NCBI GenBank assembly: GCA_947038405.1
Contig: CAMQVY010000001.1
Coordinates: 147,604 to 211,603 of the forward strand
Direction: 5' to 3'
Source of the DNA: an uncultured Rikenellaceae bacterium
GTDB lineage: Bacteria > Bacteroidota > Bacteroidia > Bacteroidales > Rikenellaceae
DNA: 64,000 bases
This document shows positions 1-10,080 of the stretch, one piece after another. Under the pieces are notes generated by a model. The model saw only the letters and a program-made list of their open reading frames with translations. It made no database searches and had not been told where the DNA came from. Within the stretch, counting starts at the first letter, position 1; each line of letters starts with the position of its first letter. Position numbers and translations under genes: made by a program.

Positions 1-1
1 T

Positions 2-2032
2 CTTTTACAATTTATGAATGCGGGACGCGACAAAACTGCTGTCCCAACATCTGTACATTGTGACCACCTTATTGAGGCGGACAATGGAGTAAAGAGAGAT
101 TTAGCAGCAGCAAAAGAGGGTAACAGTGAAGTCTATGACTTTTTGAGATCTGTATCCAACAAGTATAGTTTAGGATTTTGGAGTCCAGGAGCTGGTATTA
201 TCCACCAGGAGGTTTTGGAAAACTACGCATTCCCAGGAGGAATGATGGTAGGAACTGACTCTCATACACCAAATGCAGGAGGTCTTGGAATGATTGCCAT
301 TGGTGTCGGAGGAGCTGATGCAGTGGATGTTATGGCTGGAATGCCTTGGGAACTTAAAATGCCTAAAATAATAGGTGTTAAACTAACTGGAAAGCTAAAT
401 GGTTGGGCTGCACCAAAGGACGTTATCCTTAAACTGACAGGAATACTAACAGTTAAAGGTGGAACAAATGCCATAATAGAGTATTTCGGTGAGGGTACAA
501 AGTCTCTATCTGCAACAGGAAAAGCAACAATTTGTAATATGGGTGCTGAAGTTGGTGCAACAACATCAATTTTCCCATATGATAATAATATTGTATCGTA
601 TTTAGAGGCTACAGACAGAGATGATGTAGCATTCTTAGCTTCAAAAGTAAAAGAGTGTTTAGTCGCAGATATCGAGGTTGAACAAACCCCTGAAAAGTAC
701 TATGACAGAGTTATTGAGATAGATTTATCTACACTTGAACCATACCTAAATGGTCCATTTACACCCGATGCAGCAAACTCTGTATCTGAATTTGGACAGA
801 AGGTAATCGAGATGAAATATCCACGCAAAATGGAAGTTGGATTGATTGGCTCTTGTACAAACTCTTCATACCAAGATTTAGCTCGCGCTGCATCTATTGC
901 AAAGCAGGCTATTGAATTGGGAATAACACCAAAAGCAGAATTGATAATTAATCCAGGATCAATGGTTGTCTATGAGACAGCAAAGAGAGATGGATTTATC
1001 GATGTATTCGAGCAACTAGGCGGAGTAATTATGACTAATGCTTGTGGTCCATGTATTGGACAATGGAGACGTCATACGGATGACAATAGTAGAGCAAACT
1101 CTATTGTTACATCATTTAACAGAAACTTCGCAAAGAGGGCAGACGGCAACCCAAATACACACGCATTTGTAACCTCTCCAGAGATGGTGATGGCTCTTAC
1201 GATTGCAGGGGATCTGTGTTTCAACCCACTAACAGATAGCTTAACAAATGATAAGGGTGAAGAGGTAATGCTTACCGCTCCAACTGGAGATGCACTACCA
1301 AGATTGGGATTCAATGCCGAATACAACGGATACATCAACCCAATAAGTGATGGTTCTGGTATAGAGGTTAAAATTTCGCCTGATTCAAAACGCCTACAAC
1401 TATTAGAGCCATTTGCACCACTTAATGCAGCTGACTTTAAAGATATGGCATTATTAATAAAAACAGAGGGAAAGTGTACCACTGACCACATCTCAATGGC
1501 TGGTCCATGGTTGAAATTCAGAGGACACTTAGAAAATATTTCAGATAACCTATTAATGGGTGCTGTTAATAGCTTCAACGGTCAAACTAACTCTGTATTG
1601 TGTCAACTTAATGGTGAGTACGACGGAGTATCGTCTGTTGCGAAGATCTACAAAAAGAGCGGAATCAGCTCAATTGTAGTTGCTGAAGAGAATTACGGAG
1701 AAGGATCTTCTCGTGAGCACGCAGCAATGGAGCCGAGATTTATGAGTGTTAAAGTTATTGTAGCGAAATCATTTGCGAGAATACATGAGACAAACCTCAA
1801 AAAACAAGGTATGCTTGCATTGACATTTGTTAATAAAGATGACTATAGCAAAGTAAGAGAGGACGATAAGTTTACAATCGAGGGAATTGAAAACCTTTCT
1901 GTTGGCAATAATATAACACTAACTATCAATCATAACGATGGTGCAACAGATGCACTAGAGTTGCAACACACATATAATGAGTTGCAGATTGAGTGGTTTA
2001 AGGCTGGTTGTGCCCTTAATTATAAGGGATAA
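2..2032 (+). CDS. acnA: Aconitate hydratase, 5' end cut by window edge
   Basis: Converts citrate to isocitrate in the cytosolic TCA cycle. The reading frame is open from base 2, and the residues before the first ATG (LLQF at 2-13) fit the family, so that ATG at 14 is internal. About 75 N-terminal residues probably lie outside the window. The 4Fe-4S cysteines are visible: GSCTNSSY (Cys codon 854-856) and ACGPCIG (Cys codons 1043-1045 and 1052-1054). The substrate-binding [11 protein letters not shown] stretch and a C-terminal swivel domain with [11 protein letters not shown] are present. It is followed by icd and gltA on the same strand, a classic oxidative-branch cluster. A GC-rich hairpin separates it from icd. 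Confidence 0.95.
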   Translation, partial: LLQFMNAGRDKTAVPTSVHCDHLIEADNGVKRDLAAAKEGNSEVYDFLRSVSNKYSLGFWSPGAGIIHQEVLENYAFPGGMMVGTDSHTPNAGGLGMIAIGVGGADAVDVMAGMPWELKMPKIIGVKLTGKLNGWAAPKDVILKLTGILTVKGGTNAIIEYFGEGTKSLSATGKATICNMGAEVGATTSIFPYDNNIVSYLEATDRDDVAFLASKVKECLVADIEVEQTPEKYYDRVIEIDLSTLEPYLNGPFTPDAANSVSEFGQKVIEMKYPRKMEVGLIGSCTNSSYQDLARAASIAKQAIELGITPKAELIINPGSMVVYETAKRDGFIDVFEQLGGVIMTNACGPCIGQWRRHTDDNSRANSIVTSFNRNFAKRADGNPNTHAFVTSPEMVMALTIAGDLCFNPLTDSLTNDKGEEVMLTAPTGDALPRLGFNAEYNGYINPISDGSGIEVKISPDSKRLQLLEPFAPLNAADFKDMALLIKTEGKCTTDHISMAGPWLKFRGHLENISDNLLMGAVNSFNGQTNSVLCQLNGEYDGVSSVAKIYKKSGISSIVVAEENYGEGSSREHAAMEPRFMSVKVIVAKSFARIHETNLKKQGMLALTFVNKDDYSKVREDDKFTIEGIENLSVGNNITLTINHNDGATDALELQHTYNELQIEWFKAGCALNYKG

Positions 2033-2041
2033 TTTGATAAA

Positions 2042-2083
2042 ACTGTTCTGTGCGGACTACGGCGCATGTTCGCACAGAACGGT
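2042..2083 (+). terminator. GC-rich hairpin after acnA
   Basis: A 10-bp perfect stem (2045-2054 with 2071-2080), extendable by three pairs including a G-T wobble, lies 10 bases after the acnA stop. The loop is itself GC-rich. A second small hairpin with six-base arms sits at 2120-2134. There is no long T-run, so this may be a 3'-end stabiliser or attenuator rather than a full terminator. Confidence 0.5.
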
Positions 2084-2162
2084 AATTTATCTTTACAGAC
2101 TCAAGTTAAGAAAAAAAGTCTCTCCGTCGGAGAGGGTTTAATCAAAGTAAATTTTAGAATAA

Positions 2163-3422
2163 ATGTCAAAAATTAAGATAGAAGAGGGATGTTTAGTAGT
2201 TCCCAACAACCCTACGATTCCATTTATAGAGGGTGATGGAGTAGGAGTTGAAATAACAGCAGCAACTCAAAAAGTTATCAACAAAGCTGTTGATAAAGCA
2301 TACAAAGGTAGTAGAAAGATTGAATGGCTAGAGGTATTGGCAGGTGAGAAATCATTTAACTCTACACAAAGTTGGCTTCCAAATGAGACACTAGAGGCAT
2401 TCAAAGAGTATTTAGTAGGTATCAAAGGTCCACTAACAACACCTGTTGGTGGAGGCATTCGTTCTCTTAATGTTGCACTAAGACAAGAGCTAGATCTATA
2501 CGTTTGTCTACGTCCTGTTAGATGGTTTCGTGGAGTAGAGTCTCCAATTAAAGAGCCACAAAAGGTCGATATGCACATCTTTAGAGAGAACACTGAGGAT
2601 ATATATGCTGGAATAGAGTGGTACGCAGGAACTCCAGAGGCTAAGAAATTTATGAATCTACTCGCAAATGAGATGGGTGTTACTAAGGTTAGATTCCCTG
2701 AGAGTTCATCTTTCGGAGTTAAACCAGTTTCAGAAGAGGGTTCAAAAAGATTAATAAAGGCTGCAATTGAGTACACAATAGAGAATAAACTACCTAAACT
2801 AACTATTGTCCATAAGGGTAATATTATGAAGTTTACTGAGGGTGGATTCAAAAATTGGGGTTATGAATTAGCAGAAACAGAGTTTTCTGATAGCACTTTC
2901 ACACGTAATCAATACGAAGCTATAAAGAAAACGGAGGGTGTAGATGTTGCAAACACAACTCTAAGCATAGCAAAAAGTGAAGGTAAAGTATATATAGATG
3001 ATTGCATTGCAGACGCATTTTTACAGAACACGCTTCTTACTCCAGAGAGCTACTCTGTAATTGCAACTCTAAACCTAAATGGTGACTATGTATCAGACCA
3101 ATTAGCTGCAATGGTAGGTGGTATTGGTATCGCACCAGGAGCTAACATAAATTACATGAGTGGTCACGCAATCTTTGAGGCAACTCACGGAACAGCACCT
3201 GATATTGCAGGTGAAAATTGTGTTAATCCATGTTCACTACTTCTATCAGCAACAATGATGCTTGAGTACATGGGATGGAAAGAGGCTGCAAACTCTATTA
3301 CCGTAGCATTAGAACGTATGTTCGAAAGCGGTAGAGCAACACATGATCTTGCTAGATTTATAGATGGATCAACAACTCTTACAACATCTCAATTTGCAGA
3401 TGAAATTGTAGAGTTACTCTAA
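2163..3422 (+). CDS. icd: Isocitrate dehydrogenase, E. coli type
   Basis: Oxidatively decarboxylates isocitrate to 2-oxoglutarate. The 419-residue length fits the homodimeric family. Visible motifs are the substrate loop [12 protein letters not shown], which holds the serine phosphorylated by AceK in E. coli, and the cofactor loop [13 protein letters not shown]. The pair aligning with E. coli Lys344/Tyr345 is Asp-Ile (codons 3201-3206, residues 347-348). Asp-Ile is typical of NAD-dependent enzymes, so NAD+ use is inferred. The position of E. coli Tyr391 is His, and Arg395 appears kept, so specificity is not settled. It lies between acnA and gltA in a TCA cluster. Confidence 0.95.
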   Translation: MSKIKIEEGCLVVPNNPTIPFIEGDGVGVEITAATQKVINKAVDKAYKGSRKIEWLEVLAGEKSFNSTQSWLPNETLEAFKEYLVGIKGPLTTPVGGGIRSLNVALRQELDLYVCLRPVRWFRGVESPIKEPQKVDMHIFRENTEDIYAGIEWYAGTPEAKKFMNLLANEMGVTKVRFPESSSFGVKPVSEEGSKRLIKAAIEYTIENKLPKLTIVHKGNIMKFTEGGFKNWGYELAETEFSDSTFTRNQYEAIKKTEGVDVANTTLSIAKSEGKVYIDDCIADAFLQNTLLTPESYSVIATLNLNGDYVSDQLAAMVGGIGIAPGANINYMSGHAIFEATHGTAPDIAGENCVNPCSLLLSATMMLEYMGWKEAANSITVALERMFESGRATHDLARFIDGSTTLTTSQFADEIVELL

Positions 3423-3547
3423 TATACTAGTTTACAGAGAATCTCTGTAATACTAAACCTAGAAAAGTTTAATCAAACCTATTGAACAACGTAGTTGGAC
3501 TGAACTTAATAATAAAAAGGATATAATAATAATTTAAAATAAATAAG

Positions 3548-4900
3548 ATGAAAGATGAATATGTTATCTACAAGCTCTCAGAGTCAATAAAGACAACGAG
3601 CCGTATTGACCCTAAACTATTTGTAGAATATAATGTTAAGAGAGGTTTGAGAAATGAAGATCACTCTGGAGTACTTGTAGGACTTACAAAAATTGGTGAT
3701 GTTGTGGGATATGAGCGTCTACCAGATAATGGTGGATTAAAAGCTATACCAGGAAAACTTCTATATCGTGGTATTGATGTTGAAGATCTTGTTGTAGGTG
3801 TTCAAGCAGAGAAAAGATTTGGATTTGAAGAGACTGCATTTCTTCTTCTATCTGGATACCTTCCAAGTCCTGGAGAGCTAGAGTCATTCAACAATGTAGT
3901 TAACAAAGCTATGGCTCTTGAGCAAAAGACAAAAATGAATATCCTTGATCTTGAGGGTACAAACATAATGAACATCCTATCTCGTAGTGTATTGGAGATG
4001 TACACTTTTGATAAAGATCCAGACAACACATCTCAAGATAACTTGATGAGACAATCTATCGAGCTTATCGCAATTTTCCCAACAATAATAGCATACGCAT
4101 ACAACATCATGCGTCACAGCTCAATGGGTCGCTCACTACACATTAGACACCCAAAAGAGAATCTATCTATTGCAGAGAACTTTCTATATATGTTGAAAGG
4201 TGAATACACTGAACTAGAAGCTAAGATACTTGACCTAGCTCTTATACTACACGCAGAGCACGGTGGTGGAAATAACTCTACATTTACAGTTAGGGTTACA
4301 AGCTCTTCTGGTACAGATACATTCTCTTCAATTGCAGCTGCTATTGGATCATTAAAAGGTCCTCTTCATGGTGGTGCAAACCTTGCAGTTATCAAAATGT
4401 TCGACCACTTAAAGGAGAATATTGCAGATTGGTCTAACGTTGAAGAAATTGATGCATATCTAGTTAAGATGCTACGTAAAGAGGCATATAACCGTACTGG
4501 ACTTATTTATGGTATTGGTCACGCTATCTACACAGTATCTGACCCAAGAGCTCTATTGATAAAAGATATGGCTCGCGAACTTGCAAAAGAGAAAGGTCGT
4601 GAAAAAGAGTTTGCTTTCCTTGAATTATTAGAAGTTAGAGCTGTTGATACTTTTATGCAATTTAAAGGTAAAAACGTTAATAAACTTGTATGTGCAAATG
4701 TCGACTTCTACTCTGGATTCGTATATGAAATGATTGGTCTACCTGAAGAGGTATTCACTCCACTATTTGCTATGAGTCGTATCACAGGATGGACTGCACA
4801 CCGTATTGAAGAGCTTAACTTTAATAGTAAACGAATTATTCGTCCAGCATATAAAAATATTGCTCCACTGAAGAAATTTGTACCTCTAACAGATAGATAG
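3548..4900 (+). CDS. gltA: Citrate synthase family protein
   Basis: Condenses oxaloacetate with acetyl-CoA. It has 450 residues. The expected catalytic residues are visible: His238 in HGGGNNS, His274 in GPLHGGAN and Asp386 in NVDFYSG. It has an N-terminal extension compared with short citrate synthases and ends in a lysine-rich tail. A 2-methylcitrate synthase activity cannot be excluded from sequence, but position next to acnA and icd favours citrate. An AAGGATA stretch about 20 bases upstream is the only Shine-Dalgarno-like signal. A very strong hairpin follows. Confidence 0.93.
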   Translation: MKDEYVIYKLSESIKTTSRIDPKLFVEYNVKRGLRNEDHSGVLVGLTKIGDVVGYERLPDNGGLKAIPGKLLYRGIDVEDLVVGVQAEKRFGFEETAFLLLSGYLPSPGELESFNNVVNKAMALEQKTKMNILDLEGTNIMNILSRSVLEMYTFDKDPDNTSQDNLMRQSIELIAIFPTIIAYAYNIMRHSSMGRSLHIRHPKENLSIAENFLYMLKGEYTELEAKILDLALILHAEHGGGNNSTFTVRVTSSSGTDTFSSIAAAIGSLKGPLHGGANLAVIKMFDHLKENIADWSNVEEIDAYLVKMLRKEAYNRTGLIYGIGHAIYTVSDPRALLIKDMARELAKEKGREKEFAFLELLEVRAVDTFMQFKGKNVNKLVCANVDFYSGFVYEMIGLPEEVFTPLFAMSRITGWTAHRIEELNFNSKRIIRPAYKNIAPLKKFVPLTDR

Positions 4901-4910
4901 AGGTAGTAAG

Positions 4911-4982
4911 TATAAAAATAAGAAACGGGGTTTTCAACAAATAGTTAATAGTTTGTTGAAAACCCCGTTTCTTATTTTTATA
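4911..4982. terminator. Perfect 31-bp-arm bidirectional terminator
   Basis: Arms at 4911-4941 and 4952-4982 are exact reverse complements over 31 bp around a 10-base loop. They have A-rich and T-rich outer ends, so they read as intrinsic terminators in both directions. It lies between convergent gltA and sppA and can serve both. Confidence 0.9.
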
Positions 4983-5020
4983 TGTTAGTTATACTGCGCA
5001 GCTGTAAGCTAAACAGAGAA

Positions 5021-6898
5021 CTATTCTATAGTCATTTTGTATGGCATTCTTGCCTGTACTCCTGTATTTTTAAGCATTGTTTTTACACTAGTTACATGCT
5101 CATACATATCTCCAAGCTCACTCTTAATCATCTGAGTCTTAACACTATTAAGTGAGTTTAATAGGAACAATAAACTGTCATCATTATCAGTCATCTGTAT
5201 CACCTTATAATCAGAAGATACTCCAGCTCTCTCAGCTGCTATGTATATGGCATCTATCAGCCCTCCATGATTGTCAATAAGTCCAATTTCCAACGCATCT
5301 ACACCAGACCAAACACGACCTTGTCCAATGTTATCAACATCTTCAAATGATAAGTTACGACCATCCGACACACGATTTACAAATGTTGCATATACTCTCT
5401 CAACACTGTTTTGAAGAAAATCTCGCTCCTTATTTGATAGTGCTCGAAATGGACTTCCCATATCAGCATAAGGGTTTGTGTTGACAACATCAACATTAAC
5501 ACCTAACTTATCTCTCATTCCATCTTCAACATTCATCAACAGACCAAATACACCAATAGATCCCGTAAGTGTAAATTTATCAGCAAGAATCATATCTGCT
5601 GGAGCAGATATATAATAACCTCCAGAGGCTGCAACAGAACCCATAGATATAATTACAGGCTTCTTAGCTTTTAGTAGCTCTACCTCTCTCCACATAACCT
5701 CAGATGCCAAAGCACTTCCACCTGGAGAGTTAACTCGTAAAACTACAGCCTTTATATTATCATCCTTTCTTGCCTTACTCAACTTCTTTGTCAATGTAGC
5801 ACTTCCAACCTGACCCTCTTCTCCTGCGCCATCAACAATCTCACCATCTGCATATATAATTGCAACTTTATTCTTTGAAAGAATACTCTTATCAACAACA
5901 GAGGTAGAGTATTTGTTTAATGAAATTAAGTTTATGTTTACTATACTATCAATAGACTTATCCTGTAATATAGAGTCTATTTCAATTTGAAGCTTCTCAG
6001 AACCATCAGCCTGATCTACAAAGTTACGATAAACACTCTTCTTCACCTGATCGTTCTCTATCTCACCATCCCAAAGAACAATGCGATTAATAATTTTCAT
6101 AACCTGATCTTCATAAGCTAATCCATCAACCAAACCATACTTATAGGCATCAGCCGCGCTAGAGATAGCCAAGTCAGTAGCATAATTTGAAAGAACCATC
6201 GAGTCTATACTTCTACTGCGAGAAACCTCTCCAAGGATTGTTCCCCATATACTATTCACAAGTTTTTGATTCTGCATTCTATTCTCAGGACTCATAGAGT
6301 TCATAATAAATGGTTCAACAGCTGCTTTAAAAGATCCATGACGAATAACCTCAGCTTTAATACCTAACTTATCTAACAACCCCTTATAGAACATGACACT
6401 TGAAGATATACCACTCCACTCCACAGATCCCTCTGGATTAACATATATCTTATCAGCAACAGAGCTAAAGTAGTATCCCAACTGAGAGTAAGAGTCAGAA
6501 TAGGCAACAACAAACTTACCGCTCTCTTTAAATGTCGCGATAGCACCTCTAATCTCCTCTGCTATTGCAATACTTGCATTACCATTTAGATTTATATATA
6601 TACCTTTGACCTTATCATCATTAGCCGCACTATATATAGATGTCACAGCACTATACAGAGTAGTTGAAGATACAATCTTCAAAGATGAAAAATCAATTGA
6701 ATTCATAGGAGATGTAGCTGTTTCAACAACTCCATTTTCAAAATTTACTACCAAAACAGAGTTACTCTTCACTGTTGTCGGACTCTCGTCAAACATAGTG
6801 GCTATACCTGCAAAAATCATAATCGAAAAGACGAATAGAAGAACATTTACAACAATAAATGCTAGGAACGCAGCTAGGAATGTCTTAAAAAAACTCAT
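5021..6898 (-). CDS. sppA: Signal peptide peptidase SppA, long form
   Basis: Membrane-anchored serine protease that degrades cleaved signal peptides. The 625 residues fit the double-domain 67K form. An N-terminal membrane segment covers about residues 7-35. The Ser/Lys dyad is visible: Ser425 in GSVAASGGYY and Lys191 in RHGSFKAAVEP. The NSPGGSA oxyanion region lies just before the serine. It converges with gltA and is divergent from mrp, so it is a single-gene unit with its own upstream region. Confidence 0.93.
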   Translation of the reverse strand: MSFFKTFLAAFLAFIVVNVLLFVFSIMIFAGIATMFDESPTTVKSNSVLVVNFENGVVETATSPMNSIDFSSLKIVSSTTLYSAVTSIYSAANDDKVKGIYINLNGNASIAIAEEIRGAIATFKESGKFVVAYSDSYSQLGYYFSSVADKIYVNPEGSVEWSGISSSVMFYKGLLDKLGIKAEVIRHGSFKAAVEPFIMNSMSPENRMQNQKLVNSIWGTILGEVSRSRSIDSMVLSNYATDLAISSAADAYKYGLVDGLAYEDQVMKIINRIVLWDGEIENDQVKKSVYRNFVDQADGSEKLQIEIDSILQDKSIDSIVNINLISLNKYSTSVVDKSILSKNKVAIIYADGEIVDGAGEEGQVGSATLTKKLSKARKDDNIKAVVLRVNSPGGSALASEVMWREVELLKAKKPVIISMGSVAASGGYYISAPADMILADKFTLTGSIGVFGLLMNVEDGMRDKLGVNVDVVNTNPYADMGSPFRALSNKERDFLQNSVERVYATFVNRVSDGRNLSFEDVDNIGQGRVWSGVDALEIGLIDNHGGLIDAIYIAAERAGVSSDYKVIQMTDNDDSLLFLLNSLNSVKTQMIKSELGDMYEHVTSVKTMLKNTGVQARMPYKMTIE

Positions 6899-6983
6899 AT
6901 ATAAACTATTTAAATTTATAAAACTATTATTATTAACATTGTTAACATTTGTAGTTTATACACTTATCAACAATTGTAGATTA

Positions 6984-6991
6984 CAAATATA
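6984..6991 (-). promoter_or_regulatory. Candidate -7 box for sppA
   Basis: CAAATATA reads TATATTTG on the minus strand, matching TAnnTTTG of Bacteroidota promoters, 86 bases upstream of the sppA start. No good -33 TTTG was seen. Confidence 0.35.
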
Positions 6992-7111
6992 TGTAATTAT
7001 ATCGTATTAAAAGTAACTATAAGAATAAAACTACGTTTTCATCTTTATGTTATCACTATGTGTTAAACATATAATTAACATTTTTTAGTTATATTATTAA
7101 ATATAAAATAG

Positions 7112-7119
7112 TAACTTTG
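7112..7119 (+). promoter_or_regulatory. Candidate -7 box for mrp
   Basis: TAACTTTG matches TAnnTTTG and lies 26 bases before the mrp start codon. The -33 element is weak. Confidence 0.5.
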
Positions 7120-7144
7120 CGTTATATAATAAGAGATATAGTTC

Positions 7145-8200
7145 ATGGCAGATAAAAAACAAATTCAAGAGGTTTTAAAAGAGGTAATCCATCCAGAATT
7201 AGGTAGCGATATAGTATCTAATGGGATTGTTGAAACTATTGAAACAAAAGAGGAGAGAGTTACAATTACATTAAACTTTCCAAAGAGTAGAGATCCATTC
7301 ATCAACTCAATAAAAAAGCATATAAAAGAGCTATTAACTAGCAAATATACGGAGCTATTAGATAATCTCTTTTTTGTCATAAAAGAGGCTGCACCTAAAA
7401 AAGAGGCACCTAAAGAGCAAAAAACAGATACTAAAAAAATTGCACAAATTATTGCTATTGCATCAGGTAAGGGTGGCGTAGGTAAATCGACTGTCACATC
7501 AAATCTTGCTGTAACGATGGCTAAGATGGGTTACGCTGTGGGTATCCTTGATGCTGATATATATGGACCGTCACAAGCTAAGATGTTTGGTGTTGAAGAT
7601 TACAAACCAGGAGTAGAGGTTGTTGACAATGTAGAGTTAATCGTTCCAGCTGAAGCACATGGTGTTAAAGTTATGTCAATCGCTTTCTTCATAAATAGTG
7701 ATGACGCACTAATATGGAGAGGACCTATGGCAACAAATGCTCTTAAACAACTCATACACCAAACTCAATGGGGAGAGTTAGATTATTTGTTAATAGATCT
7801 ACCTCCAGGAACAGGAGATATACATTTAGGAATACTTCAAGAGCTACAATTAAACGGTGCAATTATTGTTAGTACCCCACAACAAGTAGCCATAGCAGAT
7901 GCAATTAGAGGTATTAAAATGTTTAACTCTCCAAAGATAGAGGTACCTATATTAGGTATTGTGGAAAACATGGCGTGGTTTACACCAGATGAACTACCAA
8001 ACAATAGATATTATATCTTCGGAAAAGACGGAGCAACAAAACTAGCTAAGGAATCAAACTTAGATCTACTGGGTCAAATACCTCTTACAATGGGAGTTAT
8101 GGAGGGTGGAGATAATGGAAAACCAGGCTCTTTAATGATTTCAACAATCAATGATAGTTATCAAGATATCGTTGTAAAACTTGTTAACAAGTTGAAATAA
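7145..8200 (+). CDS. mrp: Mrp/ApbC-type Fe-S cluster carrier ATPase
   Basis: Cytosolic P-loop ATPase that carries and delivers Fe-S clusters. An N-terminal MIP18/DUF59 domain (about residues 1-80) is joined by a Lys/Glu-rich linker to the ATPase. The deviant Walker A is GKGGVGKS at residues 108-115, and DADIYGPSQ and DLPPGTGD follow. The Cys-X-X-Cys that often follows ENMxxFT is replaced by PDEL, as I recall from other Bacteroidota, so cluster binding may use other residues. Clients such as aconitase, NadA, QueG and MqnC are encoded in the same window. It has its own promoter and is followed by 491 gene-free bases. Confidence 0.93.
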   Translation: MADKKQIQEVLKEVIHPELGSDIVSNGIVETIETKEERVTITLNFPKSRDPFINSIKKHIKELLTSKYTELLDNLFFVIKEAAPKKEAPKEQKTDTKKIAQIIAIASGKGGVGKSTVTSNLAVTMAKMGYAVGILDADIYGPSQAKMFGVEDYKPGVEVVDNVELIVPAEAHGVKVMSIAFFINSDDALIWRGPMATNALKQLIHQTQWGELDYLLIDLPPGTGDIHLGILQELQLNGAIIVSTPQQVAIADAIRGIKMFNSPKIEVPILGIVENMAWFTPDELPNNRYYIFGKDGATKLAKESNLDLLGQIPLTMGVMEGGDNGKPGSLMISTINDSYQDIVVKLVNKLK

Positions 8201-8691
8201 AAACGTTAATAGTAGTTAACAGTTGTGTAAACAAATAACAATAACTTTTATATCAAAAGTGTTGCAATATCGTATTACATAGGAGTATATACAGATAAAT
8301 TTAAAATACTAATAATATTTATTAAATGTTATTATCAAGATATATTAACTCAATGGATAGACTATGTTAATAGTTTAGTCTATGTTAATATGTTATAATT
8401 AATATCAACATATGTTAATAACATTATATAGTAGCTTAATGTATAGATATTAAGAGTTTTTTCGTTATATTAATAACATAACAACAACCTATAACAACTA
8501 CGTATTGATATATGATATTAACATTACTAACATCCTTTATTATTCTTATTAATTAAATTATATATTATATAAAAGAAAATAAAAAAAGATAGTATAGAGT
8601 ATAATATTGTATAAAACAGTTAAGTTTTATAGAACTCCCTAAGAGATCATGTACAAATGTTTGCATAGGGGATTCCACTCAAATAAAAACT
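8201..8691. other. 491-bp AT-rich gene-free region
   Basis: Lies between mrp and nadA. No credible ORF, tRNA or RNA family was recognised. GTTAATA occurs at least four times, and ATTAAC appears on the opposite sense more than once. Near nadA, an imperfect pairing between 8633-8641 and 8667-8675 could form a stem. No full promoter was identified. Confidence 0.5.
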
Positions 8692-9618
8692 ATGAATAAA
8701 AATTTAATAGAGGAGATAAATACCCTCAAAAAGGAGCGAAATGCTGTTATATTAGCTCACTATTATACTCGACCTGAGGTGCAAGATATTGCTGATTTTG
8801 TTGGAGATTCATTAGCATTAGCCCAGCAGGCAGCTAAAACAACTGCTGATGTAATTCTATTTGCAGGTGTTCACTTCATGGCGGAGACTGCTAAAATTTT
8901 ATCTCCAGATAAAATAGTTCTTATTCCTGATCCTGAAGCAGGATGTTCTTTAGCAGATTCTTGTTCTGCGAAGGAGTTCAAGGAGTTTAAGATGTTATAT
9001 CCAAATCATCTTGTGATAAGCTATGTTAACACATCTGCTGAGATAAAGGCTTTAACTGATATTTGCTGTACATCATCTAACGCATTACGCATAGTTGAAA
9101 ACATACCCGTAGATCAACCTATTATCTTCGCCCCTGATCGTAACCTTGGAGGTTACATTAAATCGATTACAGGGCGTGAAAACATGGTTCTTTGGGATGG
9201 TGCATGCTCTGTTCACGAAGAGTTTTCGATTGAAAAGATCCTAGACCTTAAAAAAAAGCACACTAACGCTAAGATTGTAGCTCACCCTGAGTGTAGAGCA
9301 TACATATTGGAGGTTGCTGATTTTATTGGTAGCACAGCAGCTATTTTGGATTATTGTAAAGATAGTGATTCAGATGAATTTATTGTTGTTACAGAGTCAG
9401 GAATACTTCATAAACTTCAATTACAAAGCCCCTCGAAGAGATTTATTCCAGCTCCACCGTTAGATTCAACTTGTGGGTGTAACGATTGTGCATATATGAA
9501 ACTTGTTACATTGAAGAAGATTCGTAACTCTTTATTAACACTATCTCCACAAGTTCATGTTGATAGCCAGATTGCGAAAGATGCTATAAGATCTATCGAG
9601 GCAATGCTTGAGGCTTAG
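8692..9618 (+). CDS. nadA: Quinolinate synthase
   Basis: Makes quinolinate from iminoaspartate and dihydroxyacetone phosphate in de novo NAD synthesis, using a 4Fe-4S cluster. Its 308 residues fit the family. The N-terminal AVILAHYYTRPEVQDIADFVGDS stretch is diagnostic. Candidate cluster cysteines are in EAGCSLADSC, the HPEC segment and the C-terminal STCGCNDCAYMK. nadB and nadC are not in the window. A 54-base gap separates it from the sugar locus, so linkage to that locus may be incidental. Confidence 0.95.
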   Translation: MNKNLIEEINTLKKERNAVILAHYYTRPEVQDIADFVGDSLALAQQAAKTTADVILFAGVHFMAETAKILSPDKIVLIPDPEAGCSLADSCSAKEFKEFKMLYPNHLVISYVNTSAEIKALTDICCTSSNALRIVENIPVDQPIIFAPDRNLGGYIKSITGRENMVLWDGACSVHEEFSIEKILDLKKKHTNAKIVAHPECRAYILEVADFIGSTAAILDYCKDSDSDEFIVVTESGILHKLQLQSPSKRFIPAPPLDSTCGCNDCAYMKLVTLKKIRNSLLTLSPQVHVDSQIAKDAIRSIEAMLEA

Positions 9619-9672
9619 TATTTTGCTAAAGCTGCTGGGGTATGGTCGCTCTTTCAAATTAAAAAATATATT

Positions 9673-10080
9673 ATGAAAAACGGAGTAGAGATAATAAATC
9701 TTCCAAAGATACTTGACCCCAGGGGTAATCTATCTATCATCGAGAGTGAAGTTCATATTCCGTTCAAAATAAGACGTACTTATTGGATATATGATGTCCC
9801 TGGAGGTGATGTTAGAGGAGGGCATGCGTACAGAGATAATGAGGAGTTTGTAGTTGCGTTGAGCGGTAGTTTTGATGTTGTTGTTCACGACGGAGTAGAG
9901 GAGGTTCGTTACCATTTGAATCGTTCATATAACGGTGTTTTTATTCCAAAAATGATGTGGCGTTCTTTGGATAATTTCTCAACAAATTCACTTGCAATGA
10001 TCTTATCATCAACAGATTACTCTGCTAGTGATTACATAAGAGATTTTGATGATTTTAAAAGAGAGAAAAATAATGAGTAA
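9673..10080 (+). CDS. FdtA-like sugar 3,4-ketoisomerase paralog, HxY active site
   Basis: Cupin of the FdtA/WxcM C-terminal family. Members isomerise dTDP-4-keto-6-deoxyglucose to the 3-keto sugar. It has 135 residues and the core RTYWIYDVPGGDVRGG. The family's HxH active-site pair appears as His51-Ala-Tyr53, with Glu-Glu where the neighbour has Glu-Gln. It is first of a tandem pair. Its stop overlaps the next start inside ATGAGTAA. It could be a partner subunit, a variant isomerase or a binding protein. The family assignment is firm; the activity is not. Confidence 0.8.
   Translation: MKNGVEIINLPKILDPRGNLSIIESEVHIPFKIRRTYWIYDVPGGDVRGGHAYRDNEEFVVALSGSFDVVVHDGVEEVRYHLNRSYNGVFIPKMMWRSLDNFSTNSLAMILSSTDYSASDYIRDFDDFKREKNNE

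Noticed and set aside
14..2032. Aconitase starting at the first ATG in the window
   Set aside because: The frame stays open upstream and the preceding residues fit the family, so the gene is cut by the window edge rather than short.
8201..8691. Replication origin
   Set aside because: AT-rich, but I could not find a cluster of DnaA boxes (TTATCCACA or close variants), and the usual origin genes are not adjacent.
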